Source: Gonocerus acuteangulatus
Lineage: Eukaryota; Arthropoda; Insecta; Hemiptera; Coreidae
DNA length: 64,000 bases
Assembly (NCBI GenBank): GCA_946811695.1
Contig: OX328123.1
Span: 11,530,698 to 11,594,697 of the forward strand
Reading direction: 5' to 3'
This document shows positions 42,978 to 56,241 of this stretch, in pieces. The notes beneath the pieces were generated by a model, which worked only from the letters and a program-made list of their open reading frames with translations, was not told the DNA's origin and ran no database searches. The translations under genes were made by a program, and so were the position numbers. The stretch's first letter is position 1; each line of letters starts with the position of its first letter.

Positions 42978-43130
42978 TGGAACGGCTTGTTTCTCCAGCG
43001 GTTGTTCTTCTCTCCTACTTCATCCTGTGATATTTCGATGAATTCCTCTTCATCTTCGTCAGGCTGTTCGTCTTCATCCTCGGTGGTTGCAAAGGGAGTG
43101 AATTTCGACTTCCATGAACTTCCACTGTAG
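42975..43130 (-). ncRNA. Hammerhead-like motif, second Penelope family member
   Basis: On the minus strand CTGACGA (43056-43062), GATGAA (43049-43054), TTCATC (43037-43042) and GAAA (43033-43036) form a hammerhead core with a perfect 6-bp stem II. The surrounding sequence aligns with 22577-22689 (both have CCGCTGGAGA downstream) while the stem sequence is different but still paired. Bases 43130-44050 show nothing else I can support. Confidence 0.55.
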
Positions 43131-44150
43131 AGAAAAGAGAAATAAAAAACATGCAAGGAAAAGCATGATGAAAACGAAAATGAAAGAAAAAACGTGCAGA
43201 AATGCAAAAGAAAACTAAGGACATCGAACACAACAGGCGCACGTAAGGGCCACAGGTAGAGGGAGGATGTGGGAGGTGGTGTCCTTATTCTGCATGTATG
43301 ATTTTGAAGACGGTATGTGAGAGGAGAAAAATATGAAGTATTCCCAAGGGGAGGTGTGTGTAGTGTGCAGTGTGGGCACAGCGATACGGGAGGAGGTAAA
43401 ACGAAACATAGTTAGAGAGTAGAGACAGAAGGCAGGGTTCTTTAGTGCCTTGGTGTAAGTGTTTCATGGTTAGTATGGTCTGTTCCTATGTCAACTAGAG
43501 TGTGTTGTGTTCTAGTAGGTTTACTAGTCGTCGTGTGAGTTTGTTGGAGACTGAACGATGGTGATTGAATCAACAAAATAGTGATGTAATAAGATTGGCA
43601 GGAGCATAAAATCGTGTCGAGGCCTTTTCTCTTGCCAAGGAGACTTTCGAAATAATGGACTTAGGATTTCGCTGAACACAAGCGGGATACTAAAAAAAAC
43701 AAAAAACTCTTGGATATTAATTAGCCGGATGATGTGTCATCATTTAAGGAATATGTTACAACCAGCTGACAGACAGAGGTAGATTACATAAGACGAGTTC
43801 CGTATTAGTGTTGTTGAGTGAATGTTAGCTTTGTGTGTTGTTGTTGTTGTTTTTATTGAAGGAATTCTTATCTTAATCTTCCCGGCATTTCGTATCTCTG
43901 GTCAGTCCGGTCTCTGCTTTCTGTCTGCTGTAATGTGTTATCTCTATGTTCCCTAGTGAAGCAAATGAAGGAATTAGTGAGTATTTCTTTATATTAATTA
44001 ATTGCGTTTCATGTGTTTGTACAAACCTACACACACGTACGACTATATATATACCCACGTTAATCCCCCGTAATTTTCGAGATCTATAGGTCCTGAAACG
44101 TAAAATTTTCTAGTCGGCAAGAAATTCGGTTTTTAACAAAAAAGTTCGTG

Positions 44151-44211
<61 letters not shown>

Positions 44212-44339
44212 CTACAAAAAGGCGTTCAAAAGAACAAAACAAACACATGAAGTATAAAGCACTTATTTCTCCGATTGACATCATAATTGAAAATTGGTTC
44301 AGAATCTTTTTTTTAGAAAATTTAGTAAGTTTTCGACTG

Positions 44340-45061
44340 GAACACTCCTCTCCCGGAATCTAACGAGGTTCGATATCTAGGGTTATACCTTGACAGCCGA
44401 CTGACATGGAACCCTCACACGAGACTGAAAAGACAGGAACTGAACAAACGATACGGACTACTTAGACGTCTCCTTGGACCCTCATCTAAATTATCGATAC
44501 AGAACAAACTAACGATATACAAAACAATCATTCGACCAATATGGACATACGGACTTGAACTCTGGGGATCTGCAAAACCATCTAACATCAACAGAATACA
44601 GGCATTCCAGTCAAAAGTACTTCGTAAAATTGTAAATGCTCCTTTCTATGTTTCCAACAAAACCCTTCACAATGACCTCAACATCCCATTTGTCCTTGAC
44701 CTTGCTAAAACCCGATTCCAAATGTTCCACTCGAAATTGTCTTACCATCCTAATCATGAAGGTCTATCCTTATCATCCCAATCCCATCCAGACAATCCTC
44801 CCAGGCGGCTCAAGAGACAGTGGCCTCGAGACAATCTAATCATCTGATCTTATCGTAACCATTAAAACATTTAGCAAGACATCTCTGGAAGTGCCAACAA
44901 TGGTTGTCTTCTTCCATATTTTGTATTATTTTTTCTTTTCTTTTATTTTACTTTTAACTTTTTTGTCAATTGTACATAATATCTGCATGAACAGACTAGA
45001 TTATTGTACTGCTAATAATTGTGCAGATTTCAAATAAATAAATGGAAAAAAAAAAAAAAAA
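44340..45061 (+). mobile_element. Jockey-type non-LTR retrotransposon, 5'-truncated
   Basis: The 722-bp insertion has a 13-bp target duplication AAGTTTTCGACTG (44327-44339 and 45062-45074) and ends in AAATAAATAAATGG plus an A-run. Target-primed reverse transcription typically leaves such 5'-truncated copies. Confidence 0.9.
44345..44847 (+). pseudogene. Jockey reverse transcriptase C-terminus
   Basis: About 160 codons are open to TGA near 44845: EVRYLGLYLDSRLTW, NKLTIYKTIIRPIWTYG, LWGSAKPSNINRIQAFQ and a PPRRLKRQWPRD end. This is the region after the polymerase domain in Jockey-clade reverse transcriptases. The endonuclease and catalytic polymerase are lost by 5' truncation. The frame has no stop, so the insertion is fairly recent. 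Confidence 0.8.
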
Positions 45062-45498
45062 AAGTTTTCGACTGATTACCCTCCACCTACCACGATTTCC
45101 TAACCGTTTCGATATATAAAGTTCCCAAAACGTTTCATGTCTTTTAATATAATATTTTATTTTAATCCTCCAATAACTTCAAATTTAACTAAAATTTAAA
45201 AATCATTGTTTATATATGAATTTTAAACAAGCATAAAATATTTTAACTTAATCAGATGATACTAAGTACGCTAACCAAAAACTTTATTCGACAACCATTT
45301 CTCCACTTTTTTTGAATATGGTTGAAGCCATAAAAATGCTTTCATTCGTTTTTTTAGGCCAAGAAACGTATAAAACGAGTACTTGCAAGCATATGAAATA
45401 AGCGTAAAGGTTTTTTTTTTTTTGCACGAATTTCGCTCTAAAAACCATGTTCCGGTAAACGGATTTTGCTGGTTAACGAGCTTGACCTTTCAAATATG

Positions 45499-45564
<66 letters not shown>

Positions 45565-45756
45565 ACCGTCATGAGGTCAACCTTATAAGCGGGGTTCCTC
45601 CCTAAGGGGGGTCATAGATTTTTCTATTTATAGACCTAGGCGATGCCCATGACATCCACTGGGATCCAAGGTATGAAGTTCTAAACCGCCTAAGCTTAGA
45701 AAACCATTAATCTCACCCACACAATATCCACTGCTCTATCTTACAAGCTTCAGCAA

Positions 45757-46842
45757 ATTTTATTTTCTACATTAACCTTCACTTAATCCTAACCTAACTT
45801 ATTTTTCCAACCTTTATACTAATTGGTTTTAAACAGTTTTCTAATTCATTTTACCAATAATACCGTTTACTGATTATTTATTTTGTAAACTATTTTATTT
45901 TCTACATTAACCTTCACTTAATCCTAACCTAACTTATTTTTCCAACCTTTATACTAATTGGTTTTAAGCAGTTATCTAATTCATTTTACCAATAATACCG
46001 TTTACTGATTATTTATTTTGTAAACTATTTTATTTTCTACATTAACCTTCACTTAATCCTAACCTAACTTATTTTTCCAACCTTTATACTAATTGGTTTT
46101 AAACAGTTTTCTAATTCATTTTACCAATAATACCGTTTACTGATTATTTATTTTGTAAACTATTTTATTTTCTACATTAACCTTCACTTAATCCTAACCT
46201 AACTTATTTTTCCGAACCTTTATACTAATTGGTTTTAAACAGTTTTCTAATTCATTTTACCAATAATACCGTTTACTGATTATTTATTTTGTAAACTATT
46301 TTATTTTCTACATTAACCTTCACTTAAGCCTAACCTAACTTATTTTTCCAACCTTTATACTAATTGGTTTTAAACAGTTTTCTAATTCATTTTACCAATA
46401 ATACCGTTTACTGATTATTTATTTTGTAAACTATTTTATTTTCTACATTAACCTTCACTTAATCCTAACCTAACTTATTTTTCCAACCTTTATACTAATT
46501 GGTTTTAAACAGTTTTCTAATTCATTTTACCAATAATACCGTTTACTGATTATTTATTTTGTAAACTATTTTATTTTCTACATTAACCTTCACTTAATCC
46601 TAACCTAACTTATTTTTCCAACCTTTATACTAATTGGTTTTAAACAGTTTTCTAATTCATTTTACCAATAATACCGTTTACTGATTATTTATTTTGTAAA
46701 CTATTTTATTTTCTACATTAACCTTCACTTAATCCTAACCTAACTTATTTTTCCAACCTTTATACTAATTGGTTTTAAACAGTTTTCTAATTCATTTTAC
46801 CAATAATACCGTTTACTGATGATTTATTTTGTAAACTATTTT
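45757..46842. repeat. 135-bp satellite, eight units
   Basis: ACTTAATCCT recurs at 45781, 45916, 46051, 46186, 46322, 46457, 46592 and 46727: a 135-bp period with one 1-bp insertion. Units are nearly identical. Each contains CCTAACCTAAC, two telomere-like CCTAA words, but no longer telomeric array. Bases 46843-47194 hold nothing recognised. Confidence 0.95.
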
Positions 46843-47194
46843 ACTCTCCATATAATCTTCCAAAACCTAACCCGCTTTATTGGGCCTAAAGTCAGTTCAG
46901 CTGTTCTTTTTATTAATTTTTTTTTCAATTTATAATTTAAAAGTAAAATTCTTAATTTTAAGTTCAATTTTCCTTTGTCTTTTGGAATTTAATTTTTCAG
47001 TATCCACTTCAGTAATTTTATCTAAGCCTAAGTACTTTTCTTGTTTTCCTTATTTAGGTAAACATAAATTTTAATTTTAATTTCCAAGCATTGACTATTC
47101 TTTATATTTGTCTATAATGGAACTGAATTAATAATCACAAGTCTTTTCAAAATTTTAATATTGAAATTATTGCCATAAGCTGCTTTTGTTCTTT

Positions 47195-48738
<1,544 letters not shown>

Positions 48739-48867
48739 TTTTTTTTTTTTTTTAGTGGTATTTTATTTAAACGTTTTTCATATTTTGTCACATTACTTAT
48801 TTATATTTAAATTATTTGATTTTTTTTTGACACTTTTTGTTTTATTGACAAAGTACTGAAATCATCT

Positions 48868-48925
48868 GTTTGATGAGCTCATCGCCTTACGTTACGAAGC
48901 TCATAAATGAATAAATAATTCATTT
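48868..48925 (+). repeat. Non-LTR 3' tail fragment
   Basis: GATGAGCTCATCGCC, CGAAGCTCATAAATG and AAATAAT tail, as at 16600-16720. Confidence 0.4.
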
Positions 48926-49089
48926 TTAAATCTAATCATTTGAATAAGCTAATCATCCGTAAAAATCTAGAAAAATTGAAAAAGAAAGAGTAAGAAATGC
49001 AACATTTTTGGCGCCAATATGTACAGGAATCCAGGAGTAAATTACTTGCTCCTTCTTCTTACTTTTGCATAAAATTCAATTAAAAAGAA

Positions 49090-49440
49090 ATCTACAAATT
49101 AAATTTCAGGCAAGCTGAGACAAAAACCGTTTAAAAAAGCGAAATCGACTCTTTCGAAATTTAATCACCGATTTCTCAGATTAATATATTTTTATCAGAT
49201 ATTGCATAGGAAACTATTTTTTTTTAAAAATATCTATTTTATTTTAGAATAGATGCCTTACATTTACCATAATTTTTGAACAGAATATTTAAGAAAATCC
49301 CAAGAAAAGTACACTTCTCTCTAAAACGATTATACATATGGCCTTGGATCTGGACTTTCATCAAAATTAATCATTTTCGGGTTAGCTAGAGGGCTAACAG
49401 ACAAACACACACACCTATAATATCAAGGGGTCTTAGTAAC
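49090..49440 (+). repeat. Very diverged HB relative
   Basis: Blocks such as AAAGCGAAATCGACT and ACCGATTTCTCAGATTAAT follow HB interior order, ending near ACAGACAAACACACACAC. This looks like an old family member. 49440-49830 holds nothing recognised. Confidence 0.4.
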
Positions 49441-49830
49441 AAACTTAATGTTTTGAGGAAAATGGATTCAAAGTTGAACATATGTGGTAATGGCAAACTC
49501 TAGATTTTTACATTTACGATCATACTAGAGGAATCCTCAGGTCCTTAGCTGTTTACTATCGATGATACATAATAGGGGCATCATCCAGTTTATGATTAAT
49601 ATGCAAAAGAATTGGAAAATCCTCATGCAGATCCCTTAATTTCCTTGTGGACTTAATATTACAATACTCAAGAGAACACAAGCTAGGTGGCGGCAACTGT
49701 CAAGAAAATCACTTGGATCTCTTTACCACCCACAAGATTATGGTGTTCACAACCCATTTCTCAAACTCATTTTTTTATCAATAACGTCACTTAGAGCCCT
49801 TGACTTCTGGAGTCCTAATATATGATATAC

Positions 49831-50283
49831 TAGCTGTTACCCAGAGTGCCATGCTACACCTACTCTCTGCCTATGACTCTCCTCGTATCAAGATCCACCT
49901 GTATACCCAGTTACGCCAAAATCGGTCAAACGGCATGAATTTATTTATATTTGTCTAGTAATTTGTCAACGAAGGGCCAGCACCACAGCAATTCATAAAA
50001 CAGCCGACAGAGGCCATCACCACAGCCTGCGAGTAGATAGCTCTTATAAAATTGAAATAAACTGCATTACATGATTATCATAGATAATGATGTAAAGTCA
50101 TCAATGAGTTCGAGTTATTTTAATAATCAAGAACATCAACAAATAAATTTGAGAGATTGGATAAATGGCCGTCAGAATCTGAATGGTTCTGTGTAGCCAA
50201 TTTTTCTTCAACAAAACTTTTGACCAAATTTTGAAATTTGACTATTTTGACCTAGCCTAGGTGATTTCCCGTACCAAGACCTA
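49831..50283 (-). mobile_element. Helitron-like 3' end and monomers
   Basis: TACTAGCTGTTACCCAGAG at 49832 is the same terminus as 40937, followed by a satellite-type monomer (CGCCAAAATCGGTCAAACGG). A further monomer begins at 50250 and is split by the mariner at 50284; it continues at 50807. Confidence 0.45.
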
Positions 50284-50625
50284 TCAGGCTGTACCGTATA
50301 AAATGTCAGTTTTGGACTTGCCGATTTCCTTCAAATGTCTTGAAACTGTCGTGGCTCCTACTCCGAGTTCTTTGGCATATTCCCTAGTTCTTTTTGAGGG
50401 ACAAGCTTCAACCCTTTCTTTCAGGTGGTCATTGTCAAGCTTGGTTTTTGGCCTTCCTCGCTCCTCGTTGTCAAGGTCAAAATTTCCACTTCGAAACCTG
50501 GAAAACCACCGGTAAACAGTTAGTTCATTCACCGTTCCCTCCCCGAACGCCGTGTTAATGTTCATACACGCCTCAGCAGCGCTATGACCAAGCTTAAATT
50601 CATAACGGATGTCATAATTTAAGTT
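50284..50625 (-). pseudogene. Mariner transposase N-terminal domain
   Basis: On the minus strand, YDIRYEFKLGHSAAEA, FGEGTVNELTVYRWFSRFRS, DNEERGRPKTKLDND and a second helix region to IGKSK correspond to the paired helix-turn-helix DNA-binding domain of mariner transposases, which bind the terminal repeats. The frame runs into the terminal repeat, so the whole DDE catalytic domain is deleted. The likely ATG is lost or upstream of 50625. Confidence 0.75.
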
Positions 50626-50806
50626 TTATTTTTTTCTCAGAGGATCGTTCTCAGAACAAAGTAAGCAAGTTACTGATTAAATAATAGGAATAAAAGAGCT
50701 TTAATTCTATATGAATAACAATGATGTTTGTAAATAATGAAATAAAAAAGGGAAAGGACTAAATCGAAAAGTAAACAAAACTGACATTTCATACGGTACA
50801 GCCTGA
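50284..50806 (-). mobile_element. Mariner, internally deleted, TA target
   Basis: TCAGGCTGTACCGTAT at the left and its complement at the right form terminal repeats of about 30 bp, with TA on both sides (50282-50283, 50807-50808). The 523-bp element splits a satellite-type monomer: ...GACCTA/TACCTGTGTGCC... joins perfectly without it. Confidence 0.85.
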
Positions 50807-50869
50807 TACCTGTGTGCCAAGTTAACGGTGTAGATTTGTATAAGGAACAAACAGACAGACACGCGATTT

Positions 50870-50970
50870 GTATATATATACAAACAGACATTCGAACTAT
50901 CATTATTTTTCAAGTGTAAGGAATCTGAAACGCAAAATTATTTAGTTGGTACATCCGGATTTATTGACAA
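50870..50970 (+). repeat. HB-like tail fragment
   Basis: ACAGACATTCGAACTATCAT, then TGAAACGCAAAATTATTTAG: a diverged HB tail after a short TA stretch. 50970-51590 shows no recognisable feature. Confidence 0.4.
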
Positions 50971-51599
50971 GAAGCTCTGTATTATCAGAGCTTCGGAAAT
51001 TGACCACCCAAAAAATCATAGTGTTATTATATTATTTTGAAACTAATCAAAGCACAAATATGGGTCCTTTATGAAAATAAAGGCTGTAGATAGAATTAAA
51101 TCCCGCATCCGTGACATATGTAGGGATATATGTGAAACGCTATAAAAACTTATTATCACTCGTTTAAGACTTTAAGAGGTTAGGGAAGGGAGTGTTTAAT
51201 ATTTATCAATACTTAGCCAAAGCCAAGGCTGAAAACGTCTTAAACCTCCTTGTGATAAGGTTCTCACTGAGGGAATTTTTACCGTAGATTTTTTGCAGAG
51301 GGAATATAGGCTAAACCCCTTTCCGTCCAGCTAAATCATCTATTTTAACCTTAAGTAGGGTGGTAGGGTCTTCACAGCACCCCACGACTTAATTAGCTCT
51401 ATATTTTCAATTTAAAGATTTTCAATCCTTTTCACCTCCTTGGTACCTTCCTAAATAGTAGTTATGTTCACGTTGAGGTAGCATTCACATCAGAAAAAAC
51501 CTCATTTGTTTGTTTTTTGGGTCTTTTATTGGCTTGGGGTGCTCACAGCAGCCCACCTCCCTACTTACGTAACAAAAATTTATAATACAATTTTTTTGT

Positions 51600-52225
51600 T
51601 TCGACCCCCGTTTGACATTTTATGCGAAGAGGATCATGAAAGAATGAAAAGTTTTGTTTGGTAAGTTTGCGAAGAGGATGGAGAAGTTGAGTTTATTGAT
51701 TCGTACGAAGAGGAAAGAGATATTTCTGAAAAATCACTATAGCAGGCTGAGATGAGAAGCTAGAAATAGTAACATGTTATAATCTACCAAAAGGTGATAT
51801 AGACATCATTGTCAAGATGTACGCTACATATCCTGTAGCTGGGCGTGGTCTCTATGTGTAGCTCGGTCTGGTTTAGAATCCTCCACATAGCCGGCATTAA
51901 TTCTCAGGCAATATATGCAGCAAATAATCCTACTACCAACTCTGGTGACGGGCGAGTTCTTAAGAGATATTGGGCTTAAACTGACTTAACCACAAATTGA
52001 AAAGAAATCAACAGAATCTTAGATTTCAAAATACAAAATGCGGCCAAAATGATGGGATGACCGGTCATGAGAAGATGACACCAGAACCAGCACGAAAATT
52101 GGGGAATAGACATTCTGGGTGATGTGGCGTTAGCCCTAGACACACGGGAAGAAATGTTTAAATAAGAAAACAACGTTTTTTTGCTGTTTTTGTAAAACAT
52201 TTATGCATATGAATGACATAAAACA
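51600..52225 (+). pseudogene. piggyBac-type transposase relic
   Basis: Fragments in several frames keep the family order: an acidic N-terminal stretch (VCEEDGEVEFIDSYEEE, about 51664), then, after a large deletion, CYNLPKGDIDIIVKMYATY (51755-51820), AGINSQAIYAANNP (51890-51935), and a cysteine-rich C-terminal remnant (FFCCFCKTF, about 52170-52200). piggyBac transposases cut and paste at TTAA. At least three stops and two frameshifts; the catalytic Asp residues are not preserved. No terminal repeats found. Confidence 0.55.
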
Positions 52226-52531
52226 AATTTATTGTGAAGGTTTAGAGTTAGCGATATGAAGTATTTTACAGATTAAATTTGTATACTTTGCAAAAATATT
52301 TTTTAAAATAAGTACTTAATTTGTCTTCTTCTATCCCTTAAAAATAAATTTTAACTTGATTAAGAAATTTACATTATTCAACAAAGCCATATTTTTGATA
52401 ACTGTATAAAAACAAAATTACAAATGAAGAAAAACGATTACAATTTTATTATTTAAAAAAATACCATATTTGAGCGTTTTGGTTATATAATATTGGTAAT
52501 AGGTTTAAAAAAGTAAAATAATAAAGAAGTT

Positions 52532-52720
52532 GGGGTCTCCCGTGGTCTAATGGTTAGCGCCTTGGATTCATAAGCGGGAGATGGTGGGTTCGATCCCCAC
52601 CTCCGGCAGGAATTTTCTCATCTCAAGGCTCGTTGGGAAAATTCCTCGCTGTACCCTGGATGTCGGCGCTAATGACCTAGAAGTAGATGCCTGACCTCTC
52701 AAAGCCTTCTTTAGGCCTAA
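52532..52720 (+). mobile_element. tRNA-derived SINE, copy 3
   Basis: Starts GGGGTCTCCCGTGGTCTAAT with the same A and B boxes as the other copies. Its 3' part continues after AGTAGATG with extra sequence and an ATAAT tail instead of an A-run. No target duplication defined. Confidence 0.75.
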
Positions 52721-52954
52721 ACGAGCAGTAATAATTTTTATAATAATAATAAGTAGTATAATCAGTTTTTATAGATTTTCACGTAGCGTACTGCTCATTG
52801 AAATGAGTATTTGCAATTGGCGGAACCTTCGAAAATATTTCCCTCGCAATTTTGTACACGTATAATTTTCCATTTATCTTAAATAGTTAAAAAAGTATTG
52901 AATGAACACTTTATTTATTTTTAATATGCAATATGGATGTATGTGTGTAAGTCA

Positions 52955-53015
52955 CTGTAAGTGTGTGTGTGTGCGTGCGCGCACGTGCGTGTGTGTGAGT
53001 GTGTGTGTGTCCGCG
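52955..53015. repeat. (GT)n microsatellite
   Basis: GT-rich tract with GCGC interruptions; frames across it are spurious. 53015-53257 is A/T-rich without features. Confidence 0.8.
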
Positions 53016-53779
53016 CACGTAGATGTGGCTTAAGAAGAGAAAATAAAGTCCTCTTATTAAATTTCTACGAATACAGACACAGACATAATAATGATTATTA
53101 TCTTGCAATAAAAAATTATTTTACTTATTATTAACATAATTTTTTCAATTTTTATTAATTAACTGTGTAATTTTTCTTGTATATATTATGTTCATCTATT
53201 TCTTTATTTTTTTTTTATTTATTTTATTTTTTTTTTTGTAAATAAATTTATTTACCATATATAGTTTATTTATTGATCCTCAACCTCAGCCAAATATATT
53301 GATGAACTAGTTACAATTCCTCATTTTTAAACGTTTCGGCCTCAGGGCCATCCTCATTAACTAGAAGAAAAATAAATTACATGTATTTAAAATTACATTA
53401 AAAAATTACCCCCTTTTTTATCCATACAATGTAAAATTTTTTTAAAAACTATCTTTAACTTATATTACCTTCCTTTCTTGATCCACATATAAACACCCTA
53501 TTTTCACAAGAGCTTGTCATCACATTACATCTAAACTTTAAAACTCTAGGATTTTTCATCTTCTATAAATAACACTTTTTTACTCTTTCTTTAAACATTT
53601 GAAATTTCCACCAGACCATGTGGCCACAACCTTCCACCATTTTCTATTTACACTATCATCACATTCCATCTCTAATCCCATATATTAAAAATTGTTCATG
53701 TCCATTTTACTTATCATATTATACATATCAAAAATAACCCTATATAATTTACATTATTATATCCCTTTTTTACCCACCT

Positions 53780-53920
53780 ATCTACATGCATATACCCACA
53801 TACACATACATACATACACACCTACATAAGTACACCAATTCACTTTTACCACCTATCCACACACATACCCCCATATATATATACATATATATATATATAC
53901 ATATATATATATACATATAC

Positions 53921-53955
<35 letters not shown>

Positions 53956-54190
53956 TACATACATACATACATATATATACATATATATATACACATATAT
54001 ATACATATATACATATACACACACATATACATACACACACACCCACACATATATATATACACACACACACACATATACATACACATACATACAGACACAC
54101 ATACATATATGCACATTCCATATATACCCGCATACATCCATTTAACTACATCCACCCCATATAAACACACATTCCCTCCACACAAAATTC
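53780..54190. repeat. Compound (TA/CA)n microsatellite
   Basis: TACA/TATA repeats with interruptions; long open frames on both strands consist of Tyr, Ile, Cys, Val and His repeats and are not genes. Confidence 0.9.
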
Positions 54191-54355
54191 AAACTTCCAA
54201 CCTACCCCATTATATAATACATGTCCTTTCCTACTCTTTATCACATGTATAAAATGAAATGTACAAAAAATAATTTTTTTTTTAGTAAACTACACAAAAA
54301 TATTTTATATATACTTAAGCAACACAGTATAAAAACATTTTCTTATTGCATATTA

Positions 54356-54403
<48 letters not shown>

Positions 54404-54408
54404 GAAGT

Positions 54409-55129
54409 TTATTTTTTAATTTTATTTAATATTTCCGCATAATGTTTATTTATGTTTTGTGTGTCTGTTTTAAAATTGATTGCACACTCTTCACTTGTAA
54501 TGTACAAAGATTCCAGGATCCTTCTCCTTCTCATGTTCCCTTCCCTGTGCAGAATCCTAGGTGCCTCCAAGTCAAATTTATGCTCTGCTGCCATTACATG
54601 TTCAACTAAGGCAGTTTTATTAGGATATTTAACCTTATTTTTTGCATCATACAGATGTTGCTTTAATCTTTCCCCTATGTACTGCCCCGTCTCCCCTATG
54701 TATACCGCTGGACAATTTAGGCAATCCAATTGGTACACCAAATCTGCTTTCTTTCCCATACTTTCTTTATCCTTCAGGTCATCATATACCTTCTTTACCT
54801 TGTTTACCGGTTTATGAGCAATTCTGAATTCATCCACATCGAACTCCCTTAACGCCCTTCCAATATGCTCACTCAGCCCTTTTACATAGGTGCATTTAAC
54901 ATATTTGTTTACTTTATTATTATTAACTATTGTTTCCGATTCCTTATTGTTTTTATCACATAATTTACTCTCATTACATGCCCATACTTTCTTTATTAAT
55001 TGTATAGGGTAAAAACTGTCCAGAAACTTTTGATAAATTTCAGTTTTTATTTTGTTTAATCTATTTGGTGTTGTTATTTTTATGGCCTTTTGAAACTGAA
55101 ATTTATCAAAAGTTTCTGGACAGTTTTTA
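54409..55129 (-). pseudogene. Penelope GIY-YIG endonuclease domain
   Basis: A frame of about 239 codons without internal stop. The C-terminal half contains YQLDCLNCPAVYIGETGQ, GERLKQHLYDAKN and ALVEHVMAAEHKFD: a Cys pair, YIGETG-type motif, Arg and His in the spacing of the GIY-YIG domain of Penelope-like elements, which cuts target DNA. The N-terminal part (KAIKITTPNRLNK, VWACNESKLCDKNNKE) is the linker after the reverse transcriptase. The frame starts inside an inverted duplication at a TAG, so the upstream domain is lost; the domain present may be intact. Confidence 0.7.
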
Positions 55130-55140
55130 CCCTATACAAT
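54999..55140. repeat. 48-bp perfect inverted repeat at the truncation point
   Basis: 54999-55046 and 55093-55140 are exact reverse complements separated by 46 bp. The right arm abuts the terminal repeat and the left arm lies in the endonuclease linker, so the 5' truncation is accompanied by an inverted duplication of the coding sequence. Confidence 0.9.
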
Positions 55141-55820
55141 ATAGTTTTTAAAATTTTTTTACATTGTATGGATAAAAAAAGGGGGTAATTTTTTAATGTA
55201 ATTTTAAATACATGTAATTTATTTTTCTTCTAGTTAATGAGGATGGCCCTGAGGCCGAAACGTTTAAAAATGAGGAATTGTAACTAGTTCATCAATATAT
55301 TTGGCTGAGGTTGAGGATCAATAAATAAACTATATAAAAATAAAAATAATTTATACCTCAGAAAGTCTTTGTGGATAATTTCCTAACATGTCTATAAATT
55401 TATTTATTTTTATGTACTGAATGATATCTACATGAATTATATAATTTAAAATGAACTGGTTAAACTTATTAAAAAATCTCTAGATACTATTAACTTCATT
55501 ATGCTATTTGGGAATACATTAAACCGACAGCTTACCATTAATAATGTGTACCACTGACAAATGATTTGATGTAGACGGGTCTTGAATGTAAATCATACAG
55601 AATGTCAGGCTGTTGCTTCTTCTCGTTTCCCATATTTCCTCTGAATGCTCAAACTTAATCCTTCCAATACTTTAGCTTTGCTTCCAATACTATGTGTCTT
55701 ATTATGAATGATATTACTTTTTAATGACAACTTAATTTTTGTAGAAAATCTTTAGTACTTTATAAAAAGATCAGTTACTTATGCCAATAAAAGATGAAAT
55801 TGAAAAATACACGGGGTCAT

Positions 55821-55854
<34 letters not shown>

Positions 55855-56006
55855 ATGTTTACCGGTGGTTGCTTTATTCCAGAAGGTTAAACAAGTCAGT
55901 CTTCGCACAAATTTTTTACTTTATTTTGCACTAGGCCTTTCAACACAAATGTGCCATCATCAGGTGCTAACAACAAATACAAACATGCATTAATATTGTT
56001 TGGCTC

Positions 56007-56037
<31 letters not shown>

Positions 56038-56177
56038 TACTAATTTTTGAGTCTAACAATATTAATGCATGTTTCTATTTGTTGTTAGCACCTGATGATG
56101 GCACATTTGTGTTGAAAGGCCTAGTGAAAAATAAAGAATAAAATTTGTAGGAAGACTGAATTTTGTTTAACCTTCTA

Positions 56178-56241
<64 letters not shown>

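Larger units (their letters stand above)
44055..45610. repeat. HB fragments around a Jockey insertion
   Basis: A short HB tail on the minus strand meets (TA)n (44151-44206); a plus-strand HB interior runs from about 44235 to (TA)n at 45503-45562 and the HB tail to 45605. The Jockey 3' end (44340-45061) splits the interior. Confidence 0.55.
53258..55336 (-). mobile_element. Penelope-like element with inverted terminal repeats
   Basis: Terminal segments 53258-53452 and 55141-55336 are inverted copies of about 195 bp. Each has a hairpin GGCC-CTGA-GGCC followed by GAAAC (plus strand 55245-55261), close to the hammerhead layout of Penelope terminal repeats although the CUGANGA part is altered to TAATGAGGA. 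Between them, on the minus strand, lies an endonuclease-type ORF and then an A-run (T-run 54361-54400). The reverse transcriptase domain is missing, so the copy is 5'-truncated. Confidence 0.75.

Noticed and set aside
42896..43409. Several 60-110-codon minus-strand ORFs
   Set aside because: They start in or run through (TA)n or purine-rich tracts and overlap the hammerhead-like segment; no protein family recognised.
53782..54145. Long open frames on both strands, about 119 codons
   Set aside because: They are translations of a TA/CA microsatellite, with no protein-like composition.
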